Below, in pieces: positions 49,864 to 60,763 of a DNA stretch of 64,000 nt; within the stretch, counting starts at the first letter, position 1, and each line of letters begins with the position of its first letter. The DNA comes from Streptomyces acidiscabies (GTDB lineage Bacteria; Actinomycetota; Actinomycetes; Streptomycetales; Streptomycetaceae), in the NCBI RefSeq assembly GCF_020010905.1, contig NZ_JAGJBY010000002.1, forward strand, positions 4,712,001-4,776,000, read 5' to 3'. Made by a program: the position numbers and the translations under genes. The notes beneath the pieces are model-generated. The model saw only the letters and a list, made by a program, of their open reading frames with translations, did not search any database and had not been told where the DNA came from.

Positions 49864-49929
49864 TTGACGCTGATCATGACAACTCTATCATCCAATTGAC
49901 CGACACGTCGACCATTGGTCGATATGTCG
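49864..49929 (+). promoter_or_regulatory. GH62 promoter with 29-bp imperfect palindrome
   Basis: TTGACG (49864-49869) and TATCAT (49886-49891) are separated by 16 bp in an unusually AT-rich patch. Just downstream, 49901-49929 is an inverted repeat centred on TCGACCA-T-TGGTCGA (49908-49922) with matching CGACA/TGTCG ends. The arrangement fits a repressor operator overlapping the transcript start of the arabinofuranosidase gene. Confidence 0.6.
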
Positions 49930-50018
49930 AACGATTTGAGCCGTGCACCACAACCCCCACTCGGACAGCCTCTGACCGGGCTGACCGGAGCCGCTTGCTC
50001 AAGGATGACGAGGTCCTT

Positions 50019-51434
50019 ATGCGCAGCCGCAGTTTCAGCCGTACGCATCTGTCCGCAGCGCTCGCCGCCGCTCTCGCGGTGCTGGCCGCACTGGCGGCGA
50101 TGCTCGTCGCCGCCCCGGCCCAGGCGGCCACCACAGGCGCCGTACGCGCAGTCGCCTCCGGCCGATGTCTCGACGTACCGGGCGCCTCCCAGACCGACGG
50201 CACGAACCTCCAGGTCTGGGACTGCAACGGCGCGGCCAACCAGCAGTGGACGCTGACGGACAGCAGCCAGTTGACCGTGTACGGCAACAAGTGCCTGGAC
50301 GTTCCGGGTTCGGCCACGTCCGGTACCCGGGTGGTGATCTGGGCCTGCAACGGCGGCGCCAACCAGCAGTGGCGGGTCAACGCCGACGGCACGATCACCG
50401 CCGTGCAGTCCGGGCTGTGTCTGGACGTCAGCGGCGGCGCCACGGCCAACGGCACGGCCGTACAGCTCTGGTCGTGCAGCGGCAGCGGCAACCAGAAGTG
50501 GACGGGCCTGTCCGGGACGGGCAACTCCTGTGCTCTTCCGTCGGCCTACCGGTGGTCCTCGACGGGCCCGCTGGCGCAGCCGGCCAACGGCCAGCTCGCG
50601 CTGAAGGACTTCACCACCGTCACGTACAACGGCAAGCACCTGGTCTACGGGACCACCTCCGACGGGTCGTGGCACTCGGCGGGGTTCAGTCCCTTCACGA
50701 ACTGGTCGGACATGGCGACGGCCACCCAGACCAACATGAGCCAGCTCGCGGTGGCGCCCAAGCTGTTCTACCTCTCGACCAAGAACATCTGGGTGCTGGC
50801 CTCGAACGGGTGGGGCACCCCCTGGACCTTCGTCTACCGCACGTCCAGCGACCCCACCAACGCCAACAGCTGGTCCGCCGCACAGCCGCTGTTCACCGGC
50901 AGCCTCCCCGTCGGCGGCCCGATCGACCCGACCATGATCGCCGACGGCCAGAACATGTACCTGTTCTTCGCCGACGACAACGGCAGCATCTACAAGTCGA
51001 CCATGCCGCTCGGGAACTTCCCGGCCAGCTTCGGCTCGTCGTACACGACGGTCCTGCGGGACACGAAGGAGCGGCTGTTCGAGGCGCCGGAGGTCTACAA
51101 GGTCCAGGGCCAGAACCAGTACCTGATGATCGTCGAGGCGATGGGCGGGAACGGGCGCTACTTCCGCTCGTTCACCGCCACCGACCTCAACGGCGGGTGG
51201 ACCGAGCAGGCCGGCGGCGAGAGCAGCCCCTTCGCGGGCAAGGCCAACAGCGGTGCCACCTGGACCAACGACGTCAGCCACGGTGACCTGGTCCGCAACA
51301 ACCCCGACCAGACCATGACGGTCGACCCCTGCAACCTGCAGTTCCTCTACCAGGGGTACGCCCCCGGGGTCCCGCAGGGCACCCCCTACGAGAGGCTGCC
51401 GTACCGGCCGGCGCTGCTCACTCTTCAGCGCTGA
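50019..51434 (+). CDS. Secreted CBM13-GH62 alpha-L-arabinofuranosidase
   Basis: This 471-residue enzyme has a signal peptide (about 1-37, ending APAQAA), an N-terminal ricin-type CBM13 with three QxW repeats (NLQVWDCNGAANQQW; RVVIWACNGGANQQW; AVQLWSCSGSGNQKW), and a GH62 five-bladed catalytic domain (about 170-471). Key GH62 stretches are LKDFTTVTYNGKHLVYGT (base Asp), PIDPTMIADGQNMYLFF and LFEAPEVYKVQGQNQYL (acid Glu). It removes arabinose side chains from arabinoxylan. ATG 50019 has GAGGT upstream. The same architecture occurs in Streptomyces AbfB. Confidence 0.95.
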   Translation: MRSRSFSRTHLSAALAAALAVLAALAAMLVAAPAQAATTGAVRAVASGRCLDVPGASQTDGTNLQVWDCNGAANQQWTLTDSSQLTVYGNKCLDVPGSATSGTRVVIWACNGGANQQWRVNADGTITAVQSGLCLDVSGGATANGTAVQLWSCSGSGNQKWTGLSGTGNSCALPSAYRWSSTGPLAQPANGQLALKDFTTVTYNGKHLVYGTTSDGSWHSAGFSPFTNWSDMATATQTNMSQLAVAPKLFYLSTKNIWVLASNGWGTPWTFVYRTSSDPTNANSWSAAQPLFTGSLPVGGPIDPTMIADGQNMYLFFADDNGSIYKSTMPLGNFPASFGSSYTTVLRDTKERLFEAPEVYKVQGQNQYLMIVEAMGGNGRYFRSFTATDLNGGWTEQAGGESSPFAGKANSGATWTNDVSHGDLVRNNPDQTMTVDPCNLQFLYQGYAPGVPQGTPYERLPYRPALLTLQR

Positions 51435-51444
51435 CCGCCTTGAG

Positions 51445-51473
51445 GAACCCCGGCCGCGCGTCGGCCGGGGTTC
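51445..51473 (+). terminator. Intrinsic terminator of the GH62 gene
   Basis: gaaccccggccg (51445-51456) pairs perfectly with cggccggggttc (51462-51473), followed by GCTTTT. Confidence 0.85.
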
Positions 51474-51534
51474 GCTTTTGAGCGAGGGGTGGCGCCGACA
51501 CGGAACCGCGGCGGGCGCGGCTAGTGTCTGCCGC

Positions 51535-52341
51535 GTGAACACGGACGACGCGAACCGGCGGTGGACCCGGTCCATGCCCGACGCCTACGAACGCCACCTG
51601 GTGCCGGTCTTCTTCCGGCCCTTCGCCGAGGACCTGGCCGCGAGGGCGGCGGCGCTGCGCCCCGGCCGGATCCTGGAACTCGCGGCCGGAACGGGGGCGT
51701 TGACCTCGGCGCTGCTCGCCGCGCTGCCCGGGGCCTCGGTGGTGGCGACCGACCTCAACGAGGCCATGGTCGGCGCCGGGTCGGTACGGGAGCCGCGGGC
51801 CGTGTGGCGGCAGGCGGACGCCCAGCGACTGCCGTTCGGGGACGGGGAGTTCGACCTCGTCGTGTGCCAGTTCGGGGTGATGTTCTTCCCCGACCGGCCC
51901 GCCGCCTACGCCGAGGTGCGCAGGGTTCTGGCGCCGCGCGGACGGTTCCTGTTCAACAGCTGGGGGCCGCTGGCCTCGCACGGCTTCGGGTCCGCTTTCC
52001 AGACCGCCCTCGAAGAGTCGATGCCGGACGGCGCGCCCTCGTTCCTCGCGGACGTGCCCCACGGTTACGCCGATCCGGCCGTCGTCGCCGCGGACCTCAC
52101 GGCCGCCGGGTTGTTCCCGGCCGGCGCCGAGGAGGTCACGCTGGACGGCGTCGCGGAGTCGGCCGCTTCCGTGGCCACCGGCTTCCTCACGGGCACGCCG
52201 GTGAGTGCCACGGTGGGGGTTCGCGAAGACGCGCAGACCATTCAGGACGCCGTCACGCGGAGGATGACGCAACGCCTCGGTGCGGGGCCGGTGACGGCGG
52301 CGATGACTGCGACCGTCTATACGGCGCACCGGGAGGGGTGA
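51535..52341 (+). CDS. Class I SAM-dependent methyltransferase (UbiE-like)
   Basis: This 268-residue methyltransferase has the SAM-binding glycine loop ILELAAGTGALTSALL (about 45-60), post-I acidic residue in VVATDLNEAMV, and motif FDLVVCQFGVMFFPD. The overall shape is UbiE/COQ5-like, but the substrate is unknown. GTG 51535 has no ribosome site; a TAGTGT -10-like hexamer ends 7 bases before it, suggesting a leaderless transcript. It stands alone after the GH62 terminator. Confidence 0.85.
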   Translation: MNTDDANRRWTRSMPDAYERHLVPVFFRPFAEDLAARAAALRPGRILELAAGTGALTSALLAALPGASVVATDLNEAMVGAGSVREPRAVWRQADAQRLPFGDGEFDLVVCQFGVMFFPDRPAAYAEVRRVLAPRGRFLFNSWGPLASHGFGSAFQTALEESMPDGAPSFLADVPHGYADPAVVAADLTAAGLFPAGAEEVTLDGVAESAASVATGFLTGTPVSATVGVREDAQTIQDAVTRRMTQRLGAGPVTAAMTATVYTAHREG

Positions 52342-52606
52342 GCACGAGGGGGCGCTCCGAGCCGGATACGCGCGGAAGCGTGATCGTCCGTGCATCGCGT
52401 GAGGGCGGTGTTCACGGCGTCGCGGTCTCGTTGCAGGCCTCGGGCGAAGGCATGCGGGTGTCCCCGGCCCGGGCAAGGTTGGGTCTGGCCGGGGGCCGGG
52501 GTGGGATGGCAGAGGGCGTCCCGCGCGAGCCGGCGGCGCGTCCGTCGATATCGGGCGGGCGGCGGCGATGGGCATGGCAGCCGAACTGGCCTTTGGAGTC
52601 GGCCAG

Positions 52607-53464
52607 TCAGCCTCGCAGGTCGGACAGGTCCTCGTCACGGAGGCTGAGGTCGTTCGCCGCGAGGTTCTCCTCCAGGTGGTCGAGAGAGCCGGTGCCCGGA
52701 ATCGCCAGCACCGACGGCGACTTGGCCAGCAGCGAGGCGAGCGCGACCTGCGCGGTGGTCGCGCCCAGGCGTGCCGCGACCTTGCCGAGCCGTTCGGTGT
52801 CGAGCGGGCCGTCGCCGACGCCGCCGCCGAGCGGAAAGTACGGCACGTACGCGATGCCCGCTTCCTCGCTCTCCGCCAGCAGGGACGAGTCACCGCTGTG
52901 CCGGTTCTGCACCGCCGCGACGGGCGCGATCCTCCGGGCCGCTGCCAGCTGGGCGGCGTCGACGTTGCTGACGCCCAGGTGCCGGATCAGCCCTTCCGCG
53001 CGGAGCCCGGCCAGGACCGCGAACCGTTCGGCGATCGACTCGTCACCCGGTCCGGTCACCCCGCCGACCCGCAGATAGACCAGGTCGAGCCGGTCGAGAC
53101 CCAGGGCGCGCAGATCCGCCTCGACCAGGCCGCGCAGCTGACCAGGCGTCGCCTGCCCGCTCGGCACACCGTTCGGTCCGGGCAGCGGCCCGACCTTCGT
53201 CGCGATCACCAGGCCGTCACGGTAGGGGGTCAGTGCCGTACGGATCAGCTCGTTGGCCCACACCGCGTCCCTGCCGTAGAAGCCGGCCGTGTCGATGTGG
53301 TTCACGCTCAGCTCCACGGCCCGGCGGAGCACCGCGATTCCGGTCCCGGGATCTCGTGCCGGACCGGCGAAGGTGCCCATCGCCAGGCGCATCGCGCCGA
53401 AGCCGAGCCGGTTGACCGTCAGCTCTCCGCCGAGGGAGAAAGTCTTGATCGTCATGACGTTCAT
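52607..53464 (-). CDS. Aldo/keto reductase
   Basis: This 285-residue NADPH-dependent reductase of the AKR superfamily shows Asp and Tyr of the catalytic tetrad in HIDTAGFYG and Lys in VIATKVG. The position normally holding the His (DLxxLH) reads LDLVYLRVGG, so the tetrad His seems replaced. VAAVQNRHS and LAIPGTGSLDHLEENL are family-typical cofactor segments. ATG 53464 is preferred over ATG 53455. It is divergent from a regulator 58 bp away, its likely controller. 265 bp of featureless sequence separate its end from the methyltransferase. Confidence 0.9.
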   Translation of the reverse strand: MNVMTIKTFSLGGELTVNRLGFGAMRLAMGTFAGPARDPGTGIAVLRRAVELSVNHIDTAGFYGRDAVWANELIRTALTPYRDGLVIATKVGPLPGPNGVPSGQATPGQLRGLVEADLRALGLDRLDLVYLRVGGVTGPGDESIAERFAVLAGLRAEGLIRHLGVSNVDAAQLAAARRIAPVAAVQNRHSGDSSLLAESEEAGIAYVPYFPLGGGVGDGPLDTERLGKVAARLGATTAQVALASLLAKSPSVLAIPGTGSLDHLEENLAANDLSLRDEDLSDLRG

Positions 53465-53522
53465 GGTGTCCGCCGCCACGAGCTCGCTGGGCCTCGTGGC
53501 AGCTTGCTGCCAGACTGGCGGG

Positions 53523-54188
53523 ATGCGGAACGAAGAGGTGTTCTCAGTGCGTGGAGACGCGGAGCTGATCACGCGCGCAGGTCATCTCTTCGAGTCCGCG
53601 CGGACCGAGTTCCTGTGCGCCGCCCGGGATCTCAGGACCTGGTCGCGACCGGGGGCCAGGGCGGCGGTCCGGAACCGGATGCGCGCTGCGGATCCCGCCG
53701 GCTTCACCCCTCGGAAGCTGCTCAGCCCGGTGGCACTCGCCGACGAGGAGGCCCGCGCGCACCTGCGGCTGGTGCGGAGCAAGGGCGCTCTCGTCCGGAT
53801 CAGCCGTTCGCCCTTGCCGCACGAGACCATCCTCATAGACCGGCGGGTGATGATCCTCGCCGACCAGGAGACCCCCACCGGCCGCGAGTACACCGTGACG
53901 ACGTCACAGACCCTGGTCGACGGCGTTCACTCGCTGTTCCGGGCGATCTGGGACGCCGCCGTCGATCTCGAAACCTATCTGCGCGGCGACGTACCGCACC
54001 TCGATGCCGACGGCCGCATGATCCTCGAAGCCCTCGGTTCGGGCCTCACCGACGCATCGGCGGCAAAACGGCTCGGCGTCTCTCTGCGTACCTACCGGCG
54101 GCGTGTGGCCGAGCTGATGGCCGAACTCGAAGCCGACTCCCGTTTCCAGGCCGGGCTGCGAGCAGGCGAGCTGAGGCTTCCCCGCTAA
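53523..54188 (+). CDS. Transcriptional regulator with LuxR-type HTH
   Basis: This 221-residue regulator has an N-terminal TrmB/PLD-like sensor region (HLFESARTEFLCAARDLRTW; ILIDRRVMILADQE) and a C-terminal LuxR/GerE-like helix-turn-helix (LTDASAAKRLGVSLRTYRRR, about 173-192). This layout is common in Streptomyces orphan regulators. ATG 53523. It is divergent from the aldo/keto reductase, suggesting local control; the effector is unknown. Confidence 0.85.
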   Translation: MRNEEVFSVRGDAELITRAGHLFESARTEFLCAARDLRTWSRPGARAAVRNRMRAADPAGFTPRKLLSPVALADEEARAHLRLVRSKGALVRISRSPLPHETILIDRRVMILADQETPTGREYTVTTSQTLVDGVHSLFRAIWDAAVDLETYLRGDVPHLDADGRMILEALGSGLTDASAAKRLGVSLRTYRRRVAELMAELEADSRFQAGLRAGELRLPR

Positions 54189-54320
54189 GACCACGGTGAT
54201 CGCGGCCCTTCAGCGCCTGAGCACCCCGGATCACATGACCAACCGTCACGTCGATCCCCGAAGAACTTCCCATCGGACGTCGCGCCAGGAGGCGGGCGGA
54301 GGGGCTGTGCAATGTCGACG

Positions 54321-54356
54321 GGGCCGACCGGCCCCCCGGTGCGCCCCGGGCGGCCC
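54321..54356. promoter_or_regulatory. DevR/OsdR-like tandem box upstream of ppdK
   Basis: GGGCCGACCGGCCC (54321-54334) lies 136 bp before the ppdK ATG. GCCCCGGGCGGCCC (54343-54356) is a degenerate copy centred exactly 22 bp downstream. Confidence 0.65.
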
Positions 54357-54469
54357 TGCCGGACAGGGGCCGGGCGGCGTGACGCTGGCGGGGACGAGCG
54401 GACCGGAGGAGAGCCCGCGCTCCGTGCTCGTCGCCCAGGCACCCGGCATCGAGAGGTGGAACGACCGCG

Positions 54470-57127
<2,658 letters not shown>

Positions 57128-57131
57128 CGCC

Positions 57132-58268
57132 TCAGCCGCCTCGGATCAGCGCGCTCACCTCGTGTTTGAGGAAGGAGTCCTGGCAGAACTCGAAGTGGTC
57201 CACTCTGCGGAGATCGAAGACCTGTCTGATGCCGCGCTGACGGGCCTGGGCGACGACGTCGTTGAAGCGCTGTTCGAAGTGGATGGAGAAGAACACGCGC
57301 GTTCTGTCGCTGATCGCCCTGACACGGTCGACGCGCTGGAAGAAGAGCTCGTACCGGCCGTCCGGTTCCCAGTAGTCCCACAGGTCGGCCGCGTGCCGCT
57401 GGATCTGCGCCAGATCCTTTCCGCTGATCTTGTGGAGGTATTCGCAGACGTTCTGGAGTTCGATGAGCGACGCGGGGATCTGGGCGATGCGCTTCAGTTC
57501 CGCCAGCGGCTGCTCCGGATCGAGGTGGGCCACTTTCTCCGAGATCACCATGGTGGAGTGGTTGATGTTCGGATCGAGGAGGAGCACCGACTTGATCTTG
57601 GGCTGCCGCTCGGGATGGTCCCGCCACAGGTCGGCCAGGCGGAACAGCATGTCGCAGCCGACCGAGAAGCCGACCAGGGTGATCCGCTTGTACGGGTACT
57701 GCCGCTGGAGGTTGTTGATCGCCCCGCTGACGAGGTCGGCGTGGGCCGAGATGCCGATGGGACGGTAGCGATGGTCTCTCGATTCATCGGCGTTGTGCCC
57801 GAACAAGGTGATGGCGGCGGTGTGCTGCCGGGCCACGTTCATGAACGGACGGAAGTCGTCCGCGTCCAGACCGAGCCCGTGCAGCAGGACGACGAGGTCG
57901 GCGGACTCCGTACGGCGTTCCAGGAACCAGAGCTGCCGGCCGATCACCGCGTTGTCGGACGGCAGATCCTCCTCGAAGTCGTCCGCGTGGATGTCGAAGG
58001 AGTGGCGCACCACTTCACGGCGCAGCTCACGGCGCCGCTCCGCGACACCACGGGCCCACCAGGCGAGGGAGAAGACGGTCGCCGCGGCCAGGGTCACCAG
58101 CGTGCCGCCGGCGGCCACATGGCTCCAGGTCCAGGCGATGGCGGAACGAGCCTCGTCGCTGTAGATGCCGATGGCGGTTCCCGCGGCGGCGCCCACCAGC
58201 GTGACGGCCGCCTTGTGCCGGCCGAGGAGCTCCGCCGTCCCCTCCACGAGCCGTCGGTCGCGCATCAT
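57132..58268 (-). CDS. Membrane-anchored alpha/beta hydrolase
   Basis: This 378-residue protein has two N-terminal hydrophobic helices (about 20-36 and 50-72), then an alpha/beta-hydrolase domain. It has the oxyanion-loop motif LLHGLGLDADDF, nucleophile elbow LVGFSVGCDM and a likely catalytic His near the C-terminus (RVDHFEF). SVLLLDPNINHSTMVIS is strikingly similar to LLDPNVNHSTMTIS in the hydrolase at 60764-61630, so the two are paralogues. Its ATG overlaps the stop of the methyltransferase-like gene, making it the last gene of a three-gene leftward operon. The substrate is unknown. Confidence 0.82.
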   Translation of the reverse strand: MMRDRRLVEGTAELLGRHKAAVTLVGAAAGTAIGIYSDEARSAIAWTWSHVAAGGTLVTLAAATVFSLAWWARGVAERRRELRREVVRHSFDIHADDFEEDLPSDNAVIGRQLWFLERRTESADLVVLLHGLGLDADDFRPFMNVARQHTAAITLFGHNADESRDHRYRPIGISAHADLVSGAINNLQRQYPYKRITLVGFSVGCDMLFRLADLWRDHPERQPKIKSVLLLDPNINHSTMVISEKVAHLDPEQPLAELKRIAQIPASLIELQNVCEYLHKISGKDLAQIQRHAADLWDYWEPDGRYELFFQRVDRVRAISDRTRVFFSIHFEQRFNDVVAQARQRGIRQVFDLRRVDHFEFCQDSFLKHEVSALIRGG

Positions 58269-59317
58269 CGGCCGTCACCGCGCCCCAGGAGCTCCGCCAG
58301 CCCGTCGTGGACGGTCACGGTGCCCACGAAGTGGCCGTCGGACACATCGGCGACATGCAGGGGCAGCGTGCTGTCGTCCCGGTAGGCGTACACGACGGAC
58401 CCCATGCGCGCGAGCGCGTGCCGAGGCTCCATGGACAACAGCATGCCTGGGCTCCCCAACGCGCGCGTCACGGTGTCCACGACCTGGGCGCGCACCGGAC
58501 CGGCGTACTGGTAGAGAACGAAGCTACAGGTGACCACGTTGATGCGGTGATCACGCAGGAAGGCCTCCAGAGCGGCGAGGTCGAGCATGTCGAGGGCACG
58601 GAGGTCCACCTCCGTACCCGTGCTCCGCGCCTGCTCCAACGACCAGCGCACCTCTTCGAACCGCCGCTCGTAATAGTCCGAGGGGCCGTGACAGGCGCGT
58701 ACCCATTCGAGCGTCGGCAGCGGTGGGCGGTCGACTCCGCCGACGTACTCCAGCGGGATCACCCGGAACGGCGGAGGCTCGGGGCGCCAGCGCAGGTCCG
58801 CGGCGAAGCGGTCGTAGATCACCTTGTTGTTCAGCTGGCGCGGCAACAGGCCGATGCTGGTCCCGAGGTCGAGGAGACGGACCTCCCGGACACCGTGGAA
58901 CGCGGCGAAGGCCCCGACGACGAGCTGCGGAAGCAGAAACCGGCGTGCTCCGGTGTACGAATTCGAATGATCCTCCATCAGGCGCAGGAGTTCGCGGGCT
59001 CGTTCCGAAAGGGTCCACACCAGCGCGGATGCCCGGTGGGAAGCCGGCAGATCCGGGCGGAACACGTCCGCCGGGTCCCCGCCCCGGAGCGCCAACTGCC
59101 GCACGGCGATGCCGAGCAGGGTGATGGCATGGGCATCGCTGATGTACGGCCGCCGCCGCCACATCGCGGACAGGACGTGGTCGAGGCCCTCGCAGGACCT
59201 GGAGTCGGCCACTTCGCTCAGGCACTCGTGGAACAGGGACCAGCCGTGGCTGCCCTGTTCGTGCCGGCGCATGTCCGCCAGAGCGGTCAGCAGGGCCTGC
59301 TTGCGCGTCGAGAGCAC
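58265..59317 (-). CDS. DUF2332-like SAM-methyltransferase-fold protein
   Basis: This 350-residue protein has a central Rossmann methyltransferase-like core marked by RLLDLGTSIGLLPRQLNNK, the glycine-rich SAM loop. The general layout (N-terminal helical part, FLLPQLVVGAFAAFHGVREV before the loop, VVTCSFVLYQYAG after it) resembles DUF2332 proteins. GTG 59317 has AAGGAG upstream. It sits 33 bp after the ligase gene and overlaps the hydrolase gene by four bases. A methyl-transfer role is inferred only from the fold. Confidence 0.65.
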   Translation of the reverse strand: MLSTRKQALLTALADMRRHEQGSHGWSLFHECLSEVADSRSCEGLDHVLSAMWRRRPYISDAHAITLLGIAVRQLALRGGDPADVFRPDLPASHRASALVWTLSERARELLRLMEDHSNSYTGARRFLLPQLVVGAFAAFHGVREVRLLDLGTSIGLLPRQLNNKVIYDRFAADLRWRPEPPPFRVIPLEYVGGVDRPPLPTLEWVRACHGPSDYYERRFEEVRWSLEQARSTGTEVDLRALDMLDLAALEAFLRDHRINVVTCSFVLYQYAGPVRAQVVDTVTRALGSPGMLLSMEPRHALARMGSVVYAYRDDSTLPLHVADVSDGHFVGTVTVHDGLAELLGRGDGR

Positions 59318-59350
59318 GGGACCTGCGCTCCTTCACGAAGGGGAGGGGGG

Positions 59351-60592
59351 TCACGCGACCGCCATGGGCTGCGGCAGCCGTAACTGTGCCGGGCACAGGC
59401 CGCGCAGCGTACGGCTGTGCGCGAACCGTTCCACGGCGGCGAACACCTCGGGTGCCACGCCGAGCCGTCGCAGACCGGCCAGAGCCAGCCGGACGACGGT
59501 CCGGGCCAGGTCCTGCGTACCGGGGACGGCCAGACCGTGCCGGGCGGCGTCGATCCAGTCCTGGCGCAGGGGGTCCGGCCTGCGGCCGAGGAGAGCGGCG
59601 ACGGCGTCGGAGGCGATCTCGTCGTCCATCAGCGAGGCCACCACCGCGACCGGGACGAGCCAGTCGTCACCGCTCTGGGCGTCGAGCATGCGCAACTCCA
59701 GGTGGCCGCAGGCCCGGACGGGTGGGACCAGTGTCTTCAGGTGACGGAAGACGTCGTCGACGCATACCGCCCGGGGGCCCGCTCCCCGCAGCCACCCCCT
59801 GAGGGTGAGCCCCGCCGGCGCCGGTTCCCACAGGGCCGGGCCGAGGTCCTCCCGCTGTATCGCCGTCACCTGTGTGCCGAGCGCGTACCGGGTCCACACC
59901 TCGCGCGGGTCGCCGCCGGACGGCAGGGGCCCGCTGCGGAACCGGTCCGCCCGCAGCCGCAGCAGTTGCCGCCCCGAGAGCACGGTCGCCGGGCGGCCGG
60001 CTTCCAGGACGGGGGAGTTGGCGAACATGGCCATCAGCACCGGACCCAGCGCATTGGCGATCAGCCACCTCCGACGCCGCCCCCGCCATCCGTCGGAGTC
60101 GTCCCCGGCATCCACGTTGACCTGCACGGACGCGGTATTGCACAGCAGGGCTCCGCCGGCGTCCCCCAGCCCGGCGTAGTAGCGCCGCAGCGCCTGGTAC
60201 CGGGGCGACAGCACGGTGAACCGGGGCGGCCGGCGGTCGAGCCCGGCTCCCACCAGCCGCAGCCCCGCCGATCGCGCCCGGTCGCGCAGTACGGCCAGAT
60301 CGGCGCCGGTGGAGTCGAGGCAGCGCCGCAGAGAGACACAGGGCGGACTGCTCAACTCCAGTTGCCCGCCGGGCTCCCACGACACCAGGCCGCCGTACGG
60401 CAGGGGCAGGCCGACCGCCGCCAGTTCTTCGGGACCGGCCCGGCGCGCCGGATCGTCCACCGGCAGAACGAGCCATTCCAGTTCCACGCCGATTCGCCCC
60501 ACCCGGTCCCGCGACAACGAGTGCTCGAAGATCAGTCGTTTCGCGTCCGACTCGCTCAACGCACTTTCCAAAGAAGCACGCCCCCAGGCCAT
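59351..60592 (-). CDS. Glutamate-cysteine ligase-like enzyme (GCS2/EgtA type)
   Basis: This 413-residue member of the glutamate-cysteine ligase 2 group has the N-terminal acidic motif IGVELEWLV, GGQLELSSPP, ALLCNTASVQVNVDAGDD and CGHLELRMLDAQSGDDW, giving the conserved metal-binding Glu/Gln residues. EgtA-type enzymes make gamma-glutamylcysteine for ergothioneine, but no other ergothioneine gene is present, so a different amide bond is possible. ATG 60592 lies in an AT-rich patch without a clear ribosome site. First gene of the operon ligase-methyltransferase-hydrolase. Confidence 0.8.
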   Translation of the reverse strand: MAWGRASLESALSESDAKRLIFEHSLSRDRVGRIGVELEWLVLPVDDPARRAGPEELAAVGLPLPYGGLVSWEPGGQLELSSPPCVSLRRCLDSTGADLAVLRDRARSAGLRLVGAGLDRRPPRFTVLSPRYQALRRYYAGLGDAGGALLCNTASVQVNVDAGDDSDGWRGRRRRWLIANALGPVLMAMFANSPVLEAGRPATVLSGRQLLRLRADRFRSGPLPSGGDPREVWTRYALGTQVTAIQREDLGPALWEPAPAGLTLRGWLRGAGPRAVCVDDVFRHLKTLVPPVRACGHLELRMLDAQSGDDWLVPVAVVASLMDDEIASDAVAALLGRRPDPLRQDWIDAARHGLAVPGTQDLARTVVRLALAGLRRLGVAPEVFAAVERFAHSRTLRGLCPAQLRLPQPMAVA

Positions 60593-60763
60593 TGGATGTC
60601 AAAATTCATACAGTCATCATTACGCCAGATCGTTTCTGCTCGCGTCCAGAGGGGTGAAGGCGCGGGAAGCGGGGACGGATCGGAGAAGTTCGATTCCCGC
60701 CCCCGCGGTCCGGGTACTGGAATATGGTCTGGAGTCTCCGGTGGTGGGGTTCGCCCCGTGCTC

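Noticed and set aside
59351..60592. Assigning this gene as egtA of an ergothioneine cluster
   Set aside because: No egtB, egtC, egtD or egtE is nearby; the neighbours are a DUF2332-like protein and hydrolases.
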